A DNA stretch of 64,000 bases from Capillidium heterosporum (GCA_016630905.1 WBMQ01000006.1:496001-560000), one strand, 5' to 3'; positions 47,945-60,310 are shown, counted from the stretch's first letter. Program-made: numbers and translations. Notes: generated from the sequence alone by a model not told the origin.

Positions 47945-48902
47945 ATGGTAACTTTATCGACTGAAACTTCGCCCAGCCAACTGGACTTTAGCTTCAACGG
48001 CAGCCAGCAGACCTCCCCTTACAATCCTCAATTCCCCATCACCCCTAACCACTACAACGATATGTACAGTACTAACTTGGACCTGAGCCCTGAGTTGAGC
48101 TACGACTACGCCTTCCAAATGAACATGCCCGGTATGGACCAGCAGTTACCTACCGACATGTACAACCCCATGAACATGTACACCAACGTAGACAACTTGG
48201 GTCTAGGTTTAGGTATCGACCTCAGCCAGAACTTGGACCCCATGATGTGCTACAACGAAAACTTTATGGATTACTCTATGGTTCCCTCTCATCAACGACT
48301 GCAACCAACTTTCTCCAGAGCTTATGTCGACTGGGTTCAACTACTCACCCCAGTGGACCGATTACTCTACGATCCCTAGTGACGAACTTTTGCAAAACCA
48401 AGATGCCAGCCAAACCCAAAGCTATGAAAATGACCTCAATACCTACTCCAATTTAAACCCAAACTACATGCTGCAACAGTTCCAACTCTACAACTACAAC
48501 CAAGAGTTCAACTTCAACGTCAACAACAATATCAACATCAATTTGGGTTCCCAGACCAGTACCAAGCAGGTCAGCCCCAACTTCAACTTGAGTAAGGAGA
48601 AGCCCCCCTACTCTTACTCGCAACTTATCACATTGGCCATCTTAGAATCCCCAAATCAAAGGCTATTGTTGTCGGAGATCTACGACTGGTTAAGTACGCG
48701 ATTCATCTACTTCAAGGATGATACAACTGGTGTTTGGAAGAACTCAGTCCGACATAACTTGAGCGTCAATAAGGCCTTCATAAGGTTCCCTAGACATCAC
48801 GATCACCCTGGCAAGGGAAGTTACTGGTGCTTGGATCCTACCTTTATCACCAACAACGACTTGAAATCTTTACTACCTACCCACTTCGCCTACAACATGT
48901 AA
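47945..48902 (+). CDS. Forkhead transcription factor, with one +1 frame break
   Basis: The first two thirds are Asn/Gln/Tyr/Pro-rich and disordered. The forkhead domain is C-terminal: KEKPPYSYSQLITLAIL, IYDWLSTRFIYFKDD, VWKNSVRHNLSVNKAFIR (recognition helix) and GKGSYWCLDP. Length is 318 residues once one surplus base near 48321-48326 is removed; otherwise TAG stops the first ORF at 48377. The alternative, splicing out 48281-48318 (GT...AG), was rejected because it leads to a stop at 48456 and never reaches the DNA-binding domain. Neither flank is conserved enough to place the break to the base. Confidence 0.88.
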
Positions 48903-49838
48903 TGGAATGTACTGTACATTTTTAACTCTATAACTCGACCTAAATGGGATGTAGCTTAGTATACTACCCTAGATCTTTCACCATTACCACCACCATCAAA
49001 AATATGTAATTGAAATTTATATCGACAACATCAAATGCAAAAATTCGTATATATATAAACGGATGTATATAATCGAACCTTATCACTTTTAATAAAATTA
49101 TTCTTAGCCACTGCCTACTTTTTGAAAGCTTTTTACTTGTGTTGGATTTACTATTATAAAGATGCCCAAATACTAGCTTAACATATCCATTTACTAAACT
49201 TTAAGGCCAAGATAAACACTAGTAAATATTTGTATCCATCCTATAATCTCCAAACAACCTACACTTGTTTTAAATTGGAAATTCGTTACAACTTATCTAA
49301 CCGCTTTCCTTTAGTTCCATTACTATTACAATTAACTTAATAAGCCAATACAAAGCTTCTAAGCATATTTAAGCGATGATAGAAAAGAGAATCTATAGAA
49401 TGGTTAGTTTAGTGTACACATAGTGATGTTTATCTTGTGGTAAAAGTAAAAATGATAAGGTTTGTATTTTGTCTACTAATTTGCAGCAATCAGCAGCTAT
49501 TTGCCGATCTGTATTAAAGCTGTATACTCACTCCAAGATCCTGCAAAAAATTAGTGGATATGAATTGTAAATATTGTGGTTGAAGTGGTATATCCAAAGC
49601 ACTAAATGTAAGTATGATTTTAATTTAATAAAGTATACCCATGCATGTCCAAATTGGCAAGGCTTTATTATCAAAGCTCAAAATCACAAGCTACTTTCAA
49701 GCATCAAAAGTTCAATATCCATTACGCCACTCCAACCTTCATAGTAAAACTTACATTCTATACTCTACTAAAATCCTAAACACAGCCCAAATCCATAAAT
49801 TCAATTAATCCACCCTAAATCAACAACCTTACAAATAC
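48903..49838. other. Intergenic
   Basis: AT-rich; no gene seen. Confidence 0.5.
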
Positions 49839-49848
49839 TATATAAAAA
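49839..49848 (+). promoter_or_regulatory. TATA box of the small secreted protein gene
   Basis: TATATAAAAA about 60 bases before the ATG at 49904. Confidence 0.55.
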
Positions 49849-49903
49849 CGGTAACTACGATTATCAACTACTCAAAGAACTTGGCCTTTACCTCAAAATA
49901 AAT

Positions 49904-50173
49904 ATGTACTGCAAACCCTTTCTATTAGCTCTTTTAACCCTTGTATCGATGCAAATATATTCTTTACCTATCAACTCTGGTATAGATAAGCAATCCAAAC
50001 TCATAAACCCCAACTTGGTCGAAGTTGTTCAAAATAAGTTAGGTATCCACAATACAAATAAACCATCTCCCATGGCCCCCGAAATTAACAATGGGGGATT
50101 ACTTACCTCCTTACCAATAGTGGGAAATTTGTTGATGAAGACCGGATTGGTCAAGACGTTGAAAATCTTATAG
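49904..50173 (+). CDS. Small secreted protein, 89 residues
   Basis: No family recognised. Residues 1-21 form a signal peptide (MYCKPFLLALLTLVSMQIYS) with likely cleavage before LPINSG. The mature part is about 68 residues and has no cysteines. It ends in a Gly/Leu-rich hydrophobic segment (GGLLTSLPIVGNLLMKTGLV) that may form an amphipathic helix or associate with membranes. A good TATA box and compact gene structure support it being real. Confidence 0.6.
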   Translation: MYCKPFLLALLTLVSMQIYSLPINSGIDKQSKLINPNLVEVVQNKLGIHNTNKPSPMAPEINNGGLLTSLPIVGNLLMKTGLVKTLKIL

Positions 50174-50302
50174 TATTATATAAAATAAATATGATGCATC
50201 TACTACTTTAAACCAATCTTTTGGTATTTAAATATAAACAACAAAACTAAAATCCCAAACCTTTACAAAAGAAAATTTACTTTATATTCGCGCTAATTTA
50301 GT

Positions 50303-50897
50303 TCATTTCAACTCAAACGATATACCACAACCACATCCTGAAGCAGCATTAGGGTTATCTACCAACCTAAAGTTGGACCCAATTAACTCTTTAGTAAAGA
50401 TAAGTTTTGACCCAGATATTAACGGCAAGAACTTCTTGTGAACAATGACTTTAGCACCTTCTTTATCTATTATCCTATTGTAAAAACAAAAAGAAAAAGT
50501 TAGTACAGGTAGGTATTTCTAAAAGAAAAAGATATTTTACACCTCATCTTTCAAACTTTTGTCAGTTAAGTCAAATTCAATCTTGAAACCATGACAGCCA
50601 CCCGAGCTTAAAAGGATCTTCAAACTTTGGTTGGGGGATTTATCTCTAGTTTGTAAGAATTTGATTTGCTAGATAGAATATATTTAAAAACTGTAAGCAT
50701 AAAGCATTAATGGTTACTTCAACTGCACTAGTGTCGATATCTAAATAGCTAGTGTTGGTGTTGGTGTTGATGGTGGTACTTGAGAATCGTCTTAAGTATA
50801 TACTAGATGAAATAACGTTTAAATTTTGCTGCGATTCTTAAATTTACCTTCCCACATTCCTTTGAAAGGTTGGTAATAGTCTTAGCTTGGTTAACAT
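50303..50897 (-). CDS. ISA2: Iron-sulfur assembly protein ISCA2/Isa2-like, mitochondrial
   Basis: Isa2 works with Isa1 in mitochondrial [4Fe-4S] cluster assembly. Four exons give about 145 residues. The N-terminus MLTKLRLLPTFQRNVG and LRRFSSTT is a mitochondrial presequence followed by an Asn-Thr run from a hexanucleotide repeat. The A-type carrier domain shows SSGGCHGFKIEFDL (first Cys), GAKVIVHKKFLPLISGSKL and the C-terminal SGCGCGISFEL with the paired cysteines. One intron has a TACTAAC branch site and uses the second of two overlapping GT donors (GAGGT|GTAAAA), which is needed to keep frame. Intact. Confidence 0.9.
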
Positions 50898-53312
50898 TTG
50901 GCAATAGTAAATTTGCTAGTAAGATTGAAAGTGGAAAGTTTGGATGGATCAGTTATCTCTAGATCTTTAGTTTTGGACTCAGTCGATAAAAAATATCCAA
51001 TGATTACTTATCATTCGATTGATTAATTAAGTTTAGATTGGTCAAACTCAAATTAATAAAACAACTTTATTGTACTTTGCTTTCTTGAAGATATAGGAGC
51101 AAGTCGGGTTTGATAATGGGAAGCAAATTTAGCTCAAGCTGAAGATTCTAGATATCGTCGTATATATCAACTATATATTAAATGAAAAGATGACAAGGGT
51201 TTTGATTTATGATTTATTTATATGCCAAAGGCCACTATTCATTCCATAGAACTATCTAAAAGGTTTTGATATTTGCACTTATTGTTGATCTACCTAATAG
51301 CTGCTTTTTGATAGTGAGAAATAATTGAAAAAAGTATGACAAAGATTAAATGGAAATGCAACTATATATTAGTATTCCTTCAAAGTGGCTAACTTACTAA
51401 TAAAGTCTACCGCCAACTTATATATCGACAACACTCCCATTAATTGATTTTTCAATACCTTAGAGTATTGAAAGAATAAGCTATTTTACTTATTGAAGAA
51501 ATTCACTTAGCTTTAAGCACTAGTAAATCGTAAGGTATAATAGATGTCGCCAATTTAATCTAATACATATTGTCCCTGATGAGCTGCAATGTATTAATGT
51601 TATCCCTTTAAGTATATATATGAACAGCAGAACTGTGACATTATCTTCAACTTAGACTCTTACAAGCTTATGAGATGAACTCTTAGTAATCGATAGCATC
51701 TGCGTACTCAGTGACATCGAATGGAAGTGGGTACACAAAAAAACTTATTATGGTATATAAACGGGATACAGTTTTGACTCCCAACGCCTGACTTTTACTA
51801 ATATATACCATCAATAGCTCCGTCAAGGTAATACAATTAACATACTAGAATACCATCCTTTTAACCTTCAATTTGAAATTGTGATTGAGTTTTTAGCACC
51901 TGTCTAGGAGAGGAAGAGGTATCCTCCTTAAGCCCTGCTTCGATGTAACTTGCCAGTTCAAAACGGAGGCTGTATGAACTATGCAGCGACATTGAGGAGA
52001 TTGGATATATGCAATCAAATGCAATTCCAGCTAACACAAAGCCCTATTCCAGCCCAACATCCGAAAACTATTGAGCAGAATAGTAAGTGCTAATAGTTGA
52101 GCAAGTCTCCAAAGATAAATTCCAGTAGACGGGAGTTTCAGTTTCCTGGACCCGTTGCTCAAGCATCAAAGGACTCAAGAGACTAACTGCATTGTCCTAT
52201 CATGAGCCTGGACCAGAATCAATTAATAAACTTCGTGTCCAGTGCCTCATAATAGAGCCTTCTCTCCCAACATTGACCGATCCAATTGTTGAAATTTACT
52301 TTATTGTGTAGATAGGATGAAATTGAAACACCTATCATTGAGTTATTCAAAGGTATCAAGTTTATGACACAATTTGACCCAGCTCACAGATAAGACATAC
52401 ATCTAGAATCACTCGATAATTAAACTTATAAGGTCATTTATTCTGCTACGCTCCTAAGCTTTTGAAACAAGTTCATCGATGCTTAGAAGGTACGTCAACT
52501 TCCTACTTGATGATACTCTTGACAGCACTCGATCGATAGCAACAGTTCAAAGGTCGATAGGACGATGCTCCAGCCTTTGCCCTTACCTTAAGTGAATACA
52601 ATATAATGGTGCAATCAAAAAATATTCCTAGACTACTTTACATTTTGACCACATAACTGCCTATAGGTAGTTCCTATGTAACTTATTCCTCGTATAGACA
52701 AAGGCAATAAAGCTTTCTTACCTATCCAAAATAAAGTTTTAAACTTTTATTTGTAACGTATACTAATATTTTTAATGAATCTATGCAGTAGTAAGAATCT
52801 GAAATTCAGCTTAGGTTCTATTAAGCTTTTGCTCAGTTTGCTATATTCAAAAGATAGAATAAAGGTATAAATTCGTTTGATATGTATAATTAATAAACTT
52901 CGATATGATTTATGTTAAAGTACATATAGATTGAACTTGGTACAAAATTTACTATAGTAAGTTAATTTTAAATACCTTTCAAGTATATGTTACTATATAA
53001 AAAGAAAAGGTTCAAAATATTCAATAGATAATTCAGATAAATCAAAACTCTAGATGTACTATACTTCGACATCCCCTATTTTTATAAAGTCCGAACTACT
53101 AACTATTAAGTATCTCTATATAAAGTGTAGTTTTATAAGTTCATAGTTCACTTGAACTGCCTTCATATAAGAGGTATCAAAGCTTAATTCTAAAGTAATA
53201 ACTTTATAGGTATAGACAAGTAGGTACATAAACTATAAAATAAAAGCAATAAACATATATAGGAAAATACAGAAAAAACCTTCACCTTTACTTTACCAAA
53301 CTCTTTCTCAAT
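50898..53312. other. Long intergenic region with possible decayed sequence
   Basis: About 2.4 kb. The centre (about 51890-52600) is less AT-rich than its flanks and has short open stretches broken by stops (for example MNYAATLRRLDICNQMQFQL at about 51970), as in a decayed gene or retroelement. I cannot identify it. The outer parts hold nothing I recognise. Confidence 0.4.
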
Positions 53313-54278
53313 TTAAACCGGTTTCAAAGCTCCATCCAACAACAGCTTACCAACCAACTCCCGCTTAACCATCAGTTGACTCCCAGCACATACATCTATC
53401 GTACCTTGTTCCGTCCTCATATTCTTGATATCCCTTAGCACCCTCACCTCCAACCACGTTTCTTTGGGAGGTAGGTGGCTACCTTCAAAAAGGTCCACCA
53501 TGGGGAATTTGTCGCCGATCCTTTTCTGTAAATCCATGTATCGGTTGCCAAACGTAATCTCTTTAGTCGTAAGGTGTACACTGTAATCACAAGGTTGACC
53601 ACTAAAACAAGTATCAGTAGGTTGTATATTTACAGGAACGGTAGGTTGTTGGTTCGTCCTACGTTTCAATCTCGACAAGTTGACTTCATCCAAGAAACTT
53701 TGGTCCTTGTTGGTAGCATCGACCTTACGTTTCGTCGAAGTTGAATTGGAGTTGATAGAATTGCTGTCATCTATCAAGTTGGAATTGGCTGTCGACATTT
53801 CCAAGCTATTAGGACTTTGGTTCAAATTAGGTTCACTCAATAACTTTGTGGGTCGAGGTAAGTTGTAATAATTTTTAGGCAGCTCTTTGAAAGCCCAGAT
53901 AAACCTCTGCAGAGTTTGCATACGACTGTTGTGGTAGATTATCAATGCGCGACGGATACGGTTAGCCCCTGCTGCTTGGATACAAAAAGTCATAAAGTTG
54001 GCTGGGATACGGTAGTCTACCATAGGTCCAGCGTTGTTGAACTTGTTCAAGATGAGTTGTGTTGATTGGTTGGAACTTGAGCTTGAGCCGGTAGAAGTTG
54101 AGGGGTTGTAACGAGTTTGTAAGGAGATGGTTTGTTCGGCTCGAACTACACTTTGAAGTAAAGCAGCCCCTTCCTTACGTAGTTCGTTGACTAGGGAAAA
54201 TTGGTAGGTGCTGAGGACATCTTGATCTTTCTTTGCCGATTCTACCAACTCTTTACATAGGATACTGAATTTGGACAT
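53313..54278 (-). CDS. PSF1: GINS complex subunit Psf1, with an inserted linker
   Basis: Psf1 is part of GINS, which joins Cdc45 and Mcm2-7 in the replicative helicase. The start is taken at 54278 (MSKFSILCKELVESAKKDQ), which aligns with the family N-terminus; the frame is open further upstream but without ATG. The helical A domain includes NRIRRALIIYHNSRMQTLQRF (compare ERNKRCLLAY in yeast). The B domain is C-terminal: TWLEVRVLRDIKNMRTEQGT and ELVGKLLLDGALKPV. At 321 residues it is about 110 longer than typical Psf1. The excess lies in a Ser/Asn-rich stretch in the A domain and a longer linker of about 75 residues with a basic STKRKVDATN between the domains. Confidence 0.8.
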   Translation of the reverse strand: MSKFSILCKELVESAKKDQDVLSTYQFSLVNELRKEGAALLQSVVRAEQTISLQTRYNPSTSTGSSSSSNQSTQLILNKFNNAGPMVDYRIPANFMTFCIQAAGANRIRRALIIYHNSRMQTLQRFIWAFKELPKNYYNLPRPTKLLSEPNLNQSPNSLEMSTANSNLIDDSNSINSNSTSTKRKVDATNKDQSFLDEVNLSRLKRRTNQQPTVPVNIQPTDTCFSGQPCDYSVHLTTKEITFGNRYMDLQKRIGDKFPMVDLFEGSHLPPKETWLEVRVLRDIKNMRTEQGTIDVCAGSQLMVKRELVGKLLLDGALKPV

Positions 54279-54347
54279 TCTAGTTGTATTTGAATCTGTT
54301 GGTAGAGCTGGGTGTTGAGGGACTTGGGCTTTCGGTACACAGTTCAA

Positions 54348-54903
54348 AAGCCTGCCTCTATTTTTCCTTTAGTTTGATAGACTTACGTGGTTTGCCATCT
54401 AAAATTTTAATTTGTTGAGTTAGAAAACAAAGGTAGGTATTAGGTGTTCTGATAAACTAGAAACATTTTATAAATAAATTTATAAGAATTCCTACTACTG
54501 ATATAGTACGTGCCAGCCGTTTTTCCAGACAAATTTAATAGCTATGGAAAGTATTAAAATTTTGATGGACACTAAAATATTACATTCGGTGTAAAGTTTA
54601 GCTTAATGGTAATTGGCAACTAGAAATGACATGATACAAAGCCAACACTATTGTTATTTTAGCAAGATATTGAAAAGCACATTAGCTTTATTCTTCCATA
54701 TCTAAATTTAATTTCAAAAATGTGCTAATCTTTATTGAAAATTGGTTCGACAACTGCAACTTGATAATCCAACTTCGGACCTAACAACTAACCTAGCCAA
54801 TCATCGTAAACTAAAAAATCAAAAACTCTTTTTCGTAGCTAGAACACCATTTTGTACTCCAACCCAAACTGTATAGAGAAGCTAAAGGTTTTAGAGTTAG
54901 ACG
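54348..54903. other. Upstream region between Psf1 and uS9m
   Basis: Divergent promoter region of Psf1 (minus) and uS9m (plus). No coding sequence; a short ATG-containing segment with GTAAGT at about 54379-54394 may be a spliced 5' leader of Psf1. Confidence 0.4.
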
Positions 54904-55956
54904 ATGATATTTCGACCAAGAGCTCAGTTAGCAACCAAACTACTAGCCTCCTCAAGGCTTAGCCAAGGTTTACCAACCTACCAGTTTTCAACCTTATCCA
55001 AACTATGCAACAGCTTGGACACTCCTACCTCCGACCTCCAATCTTTGCAACCCCCCAGTTCCGGCTCTTACTTCACCGGCAACCAAAAGTTCTATGACTT
55101 GTTAGTAGGTCTCGACCAATCCATTGAAAAGTACACTAAAAACACCCCCTACTACTCTTATGCTGCTGACCCCGCTATCCTCGAAAAGAAGGACCGTAAA
55201 GTCACTTGGTTAAATCAAACTAAACTTTCGGAATACCTCAAACTCAACTTAACTAGTGGTCAACATTTAGCTATTGTAGCTAGACTCGATCGATTAGTTG
55301 AAGAGAACGATGAGGTCGACAGCTTACCAACCGAACTGCAGCTTTATCTTAAGAACTTTAGTAGTTCGGGTCAGTTATCCAAAGTTCAAGTCAAGGAGAA
55401 GGTTTTGGATAGTGAAGGTAAAGCTTATACAGTAGGTAGACGTAAGGAAGCTAGTGTACGTTGCTGGATGGTAGAAGGTGACGGTAAGTTCTTAGTTAAC
55501 AACAAGAACTTGGTCGATTACTTCAACAACAGCATCATGGTGGAAACCTCCATCTTCCCATTCAGTTTGACCAAGACTTTGAACAAGTATAATGTCTTTG
55601 CTATCGCTATTGGTGGTGGTACTACTGGTGAACTTTTTTGGAATTTATATATTTTATTTACATTATTTTTTGGATATTTATAGGTCAGAGTCAAGCCTTA
55701 AGTTTGGCAGTTAGTAAAGCTTTAGTTATCCACCAGCCCGAGTTGAAACCTATCTTGGATCAAGGTAAACCTTTATATTTAGTTGTTCTGTATATTGAAC
55801 CTTTATTTGTTTATTAGCCGACCTACTTTATAGAGATCCTAGACATGTTGAACGTAAGAAGACTGGTCAACCCAAAGCACGTAAACACAACACCTGGTAA
55901 CCTATCCACTGCACTTAGACACATACTAACATATTCGCTTTAGGGTCAAGCGTTAA
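54904..55956 (+). CDS. MRPS9: Mitochondrial small-subunit ribosomal protein uS9m
   Basis: A component of the mitochondrial small ribosomal subunit whose C-terminal tail reaches the P-site. Four exons; the N-terminus (MIFRPRAQLATKLLASSRLS) is a mitochondrial presequence. Signature segments: YTVGRRKEASVRCWMVEGDG, LVDYFNNS, IAIGGGTTGQSQALSLAVSK, ALVIHQPELKP and RDPRHVERKKTGQPKARK. A last intron (donor after CACCTG, acceptor TTTAG) joins the terminal exon GGTCAAGCG-TAA. The protein then ends WVKR, the universal basic end of S9. Without this exon the protein would lack its functional tail. Intact. Confidence 0.93.
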
Positions 55957-56014
55957 ACTTTCAAAGTTGGATATCAAAAATAAAATATTTTCTATATCAA
56001 AATTTTATTTATAA

Positions 56015-56987
56015 TTAAAGCTCGAATGCTTCTACCTCCAAATTACAGGTAGTACATTTTTCCAAATTATCCTTCCCTATCACTTTGACGAAGGTATGCT
56101 CATGCCCCTTCAAACTCCTTACTCCTTGACTTTTATCTTTATCCTTGGAAGACCAACTCTCTGTTCTGGTGCGTTTCCTTAGATCTATATTTTAATCATC
56201 CCTATCAGTACTTTAAACCTTTCAAAAAAGAACAAAACAAATTTACCATTCAACTTCAACTTGAATTTCTTCTGCTTGAGTTGGCGCTTCTTAGCCTCCC
56301 GAACTTCAAACTCCTTATCCAAACCTTCTTCACCACCCCATTTCTTAAAAGCATATGATTCTACCTACATTTATTAATAAAGTTGAGGCAGATATAGTAT
56401 AAAATTAAGTTACCTGATACCTTAGATATAACAGCATATTGTTCCACGTATCCTTCCTCGGGTTAGGTTTAATCCAACTTTTGAAGAGATCGGTATCGCG
56501 AAGTTCATCTATTTCATTTAATATAACTTGGCAAAAAATTCAAAATTTAAACCTTCAGTCAGCAGATAATCCTATCAAAAGAATGAATACATTCCAGCAT
56601 TGTAAAAGGAATACCTGCTTCACCTCCGTCTTGGTCAATAGCGAATATTTCTCCGTCTTTTCTTTTTTACATTTGGAGCAAACCTTGCAGTCGAAAATTT
56701 GAAAGAATATGGGACAGATGCCTAAGCTCGAACAGTCGTAACAACGCAGCTCCCCATCCTTATCCAACGCTTTAATTCAAAAAAATAATTTAAGATTAAG
56801 CATTCATTTACCAAAAATAATTACGTAGATCCTTTATTAGGATAGGGCCTTGGAACTTGGGGTCTTTAGTTTGAGCTTCAGTTGGTATGAAGAATCCGCC
56901 TTTGGTATCGACTATCTTGGTCATATCATATTCGATGTAATCTTCTTTTTGGATCTTCATACCGCCTTTTGTTGTGCGCTTACTCAT
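56015..56987 (-). CDS. RAD14: Nucleotide excision repair protein XPA/Rad14
   Basis: XPA/Rad14 verifies damaged DNA and organises the nucleotide excision repair complex. Six exons with short introns are joined. Motifs: DTKGGFFIPTE, the C4 zinc finger (CYDC ... CKVCSKC), EKYSLLTKTEVKQDYLLTE (the most conserved DNA-binding stretch of the family), DELRDTDLFKSWIKPNPRK, NNMLLYLRYQVESYAFKKWG and a basic helix. The C-terminus GHEHTFVKVI-CTTCNLEVEAFEL corresponds to the conserved TFIIH-binding end. It does not appear as a single ORF because exons are short. Convergent with uS9m (58 bases between stops). Intact. Confidence 0.9.
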
Positions 56988-59900
56988 CTTTTTGAACTGT
57001 AACCAAGTTTTCTGTATTGGAAAAGAAACAAAAGATTGAGTTTTCGTTCAAATGGATTATAGCTCTAGGTTTTGGAACTGCGCAAGATAATGTGGATTAG
57101 ATATGGTTTGAAGAGTATATGCGATCATAGTTGAAATACAGAAATACTTTTCTAGGCCTATTCGACTAATATTCTCTCTCTATAGAATGGGTAGTATTCT
57201 ATTAAACCTTAATCCGATAGGTGAAATAGATACGCTAAGAGTGATAAGGTTTAACTGGATACTAATCTAGCAGAGTCTACAACCAGATTGGCACAGGGTA
57301 AACTTTGGATGATGAGTTAGTTATGTTGCTAATAACCCTCACATTAAAGGATATTTTCGGGGCAGTTAAATATCTTAAGGATTGATGAGAAGCTAAGTAG
57401 GTTCGAGAAAAGAGTTTACACACTTGATAAGATTAATGGTAGTGAATGTATCCTATCGTTGATTTCGAACCGTTGTGTAGATTTCAGGTCAACCTAGGGA
57501 CATATAAAGATATGAGCTAAAGTGTATATCAAACTACACCTTTTACACAACATGAGCGAATATATCTGGATGTGTGTTTTACTTGGTTGAGATAACTATT
57601 TAACTATGAATGAGGAGAAACTTGGTTATAATTATTTTCTGAAATGCTGAGGTAGGAGGATACTTGATTAACAACATTCATGCACAGATATACCCTCTTT
57701 GAGGAGGTGAAATTAATGTCAGGAGCAAAGATGTTGGGCCTTACTGCTACTAAAGCCTAGAAATTCTTTGAGATACTGTACCAATTTCAAAGGTGAAGTA
57801 TAAAGTATTAAAAGATACCTTTATTGTTATTTTTACGGTAATATGATGGTATATAAATACTGTTATGAATAGCGATTGATTTTCAGAATATAACTATAGA
57901 AGGCCATGGAATATACTTTTAGCTGCTTGGCAACTATTTTAATATTTAAAATTGCCACGAAACTCAAGATAAATTGGTCGGAAAAGTTGGTATAAAGTAT
58001 CGTTGATTCCTCTAATTCGTATAACCTCTGCCTAAACTCTCCTACATCAGGAATAGTTTACCTAGTTTAAGCCATCACAACCCTCGGACGGACGGGCTCT
58101 TTAAGAACTTTATCTTCGAAGCAACAGGGTAAAAATTTCCATCTAAGGTACCATATGTACATGTTATTCTTTATATGTAGTCATTAATTCGGTCCATGAC
58201 AGTATAAGTTTACCCATACGAAAAATATAACCAAATCCAACTAGCTTGCAGAACCCGATACAGGAAATTTAAAACCAAATCCGGGCAATGTACTACTAAT
58301 TGGAGCGCTATGCCGCCAGACACTTACTGGTCGATAATTAAGCCCTTCATGTGAATCCTACCCTCACTTATTATATTCAGTTTGCTTTTTAGAGTAGATT
58401 CTAATATCGCGACACCTGCTCCAATCTAACTAGGTTTCAAAGTCATCCAACCAGGTATCTACTACATTTACTTTTTCTCTGTCTATTAGGCCGATTCTAT
58501 AGAAATTTCAATAAATGACTGGGTATTTTAGGCTAAATTAATATATATGTTATTCTTAATATGGCGTTATGGTGTAATTTATTTCAGAGTTCCATCTTTG
58601 GGCAGTTTCTAATAGCTATAAAAGCAGATAAAGAAGCCTAGATCGCATTTTTAATATATATATAGACTTCCATCAAAGGTATTCGCGACGTCGTTATAAT
58701 TACGCTAAAATAGACCATATATCTAAAGCGATAAGATGAGGTATTGGGAGTAGTACTTGTAGCCTACTAGACCTACTTGTTTGTAGAAGGAGACGTTTAA
58801 GGCACTTTGAAAAATAATATCTGTAAAGCTTTGATGTCTTACTAACCCTTTTCCTACATGAACTAAAACCCTGCTAATTTGATTTATATAACTCTTTATA
58901 ACAAAACACTATAAAGTCTAGATTTTTAGTGCACTCTCTAATGCACCTTGGTAGCGAAAGGGTTAATCGAATACTTCAAATAGCTTCGCTGTGGTAAAAG
59001 TTGACTAAAAGTTGACTAATTTAGCCTTTTTGCCTACTGGGAACACATATACTCATCAATAATTTACCCATAGGTAGTTGGGCAAATGGTTCATTTGGAA
59101 TATGATTAGTCTTTTCTAACAATAGGCATCTTTTAATAAGAATTGTGTTAGTAGTATGTAGCAACAACCTGTCCATTAGATCTTTGGGCAAGCTTTGAAA
59201 ATCAGGGATTGAACTAAAACTACATCCACTTACTCGGCCATATACATTTATTTAGATCGACAAAATATAGAATTGATATAAACATTGGTTAATTTGACCT
59301 TGTTTTCTATTGAGGATATGCACTTTTTAATAAGAATTCCACCAGACATGTAGAGCCACACATCTACTAGATCTTTGGACAGGTGCTGGGAAACACAGAG
59401 ACCAAACCCAAATTCGATTTTATTATATGTTTTTATATTCACCTAACTTTGACTATACATTTGATTTAAAGCTCTAAGAATTGACTGGTGATTAGTAAGC
59501 GCACGATTGTCGGGATAATCTTATTCTAAAGATGAGCCTTTATATAACTAAAGATTAGCCTTTATACTAGTAAACCTGCCGCAACTCTGTTACAAATAAG
59601 CCGTGGCATCTAAATATGATATTTAGAGTTAAAAATTATTTATTTAAACTTGTAATCAGAAGTAAGCTATATCGATTGAAGAACTAGTAAGATGCAGCTG
59701 CACCATCCCTGACGATTAATGCCATCTTCCCAACCTGTCCATAGTCCTAGTTTTCGACCCAGACTCTATAAGGTTAAAACCGGATACTTTTAGGTACATC
59801 TACACAAAGAGATACAGGCATTAATTATGCTCAGGAATACACTTTCTAATACCTCTATTTCTAAGAGCCGAACATAGCTTCGTCTCCATTTGTCTCTACT

Positions 59901-60300
59901 CCTTCAACAGAAAGATTCGAAATTTTGTAGCAGATACTATTCTACCCAATTTGGGTAAACTAATTTGGTTATTAATCAGAGATAATTCAGCTGTTAAGTT
60001 TGTTCTTAAAAATTAGGACGAATTCTAAATCTAGTTTTAGTTACTTACCCAGAGCTATTTTGAACGCCAAAGTACAAGTTATTATTGGAACGATCGCCGA
60101 ATTAAATAGGAAGGCTGGACACCTAGACTATGCTATATAAGCGTCCATCCACCAAACTTCGACTACCTTTTTCGCCAAATAAATTTCAGGGTGAATAAAA
60201 ATAGTTTATTTTTTATGCATTATGGTTTAGGTCGCCTACCAATTGTCAATCTTCAACTTTATTATCAACTAAAGCCAACTTTGAAACTTGAGCTTTCGAC
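56988..60300. other. Long intergenic region
   Basis: About 3.3 kb, AT-rich, without an intact gene. It contains a diverged duplication at about 59110-59400 with weak coding character on the minus strand (listed separately). Confidence 0.5.
59110..59400 (-). pseudogene. Two diverged copies of a short coding-like segment
   Basis: Segments at about 59110-59215 and 59305-59400 share TTTTAATAAGAATT and TAGATCTTTGG at the same spacing. On the minus strand they translate to related peptides (SLPKDLMDRLL..ILIKRC and HLSKDLVDVWL..ILIKKC). They look like decayed exons of one family, possibly F-box-like from the LPKDL start, which is a guess. Confidence 0.35.
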
Positions 60301-60310
60301 GTATAAATAG
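60301..60310 (+). promoter_or_regulatory. TATA box of the P450 gene
   Basis: GTATAAATAG, a canonical TATA box about 130 bases before the ATG at 60435. Confidence 0.65.

Noticed and set aside
48281-48318. GT..AG intron as an explanation of the forkhead frame change
   Set aside because: Excision leads to a frame that stops at 48456 before the forkhead domain; only a one-base skip reaches it.
54278-54390. Psf1 start further upstream, with an intron and a +1 skip
   Set aside because: The ATG at 54278 aligns with the family N-terminus, so the upstream open stretch is better read as leader.
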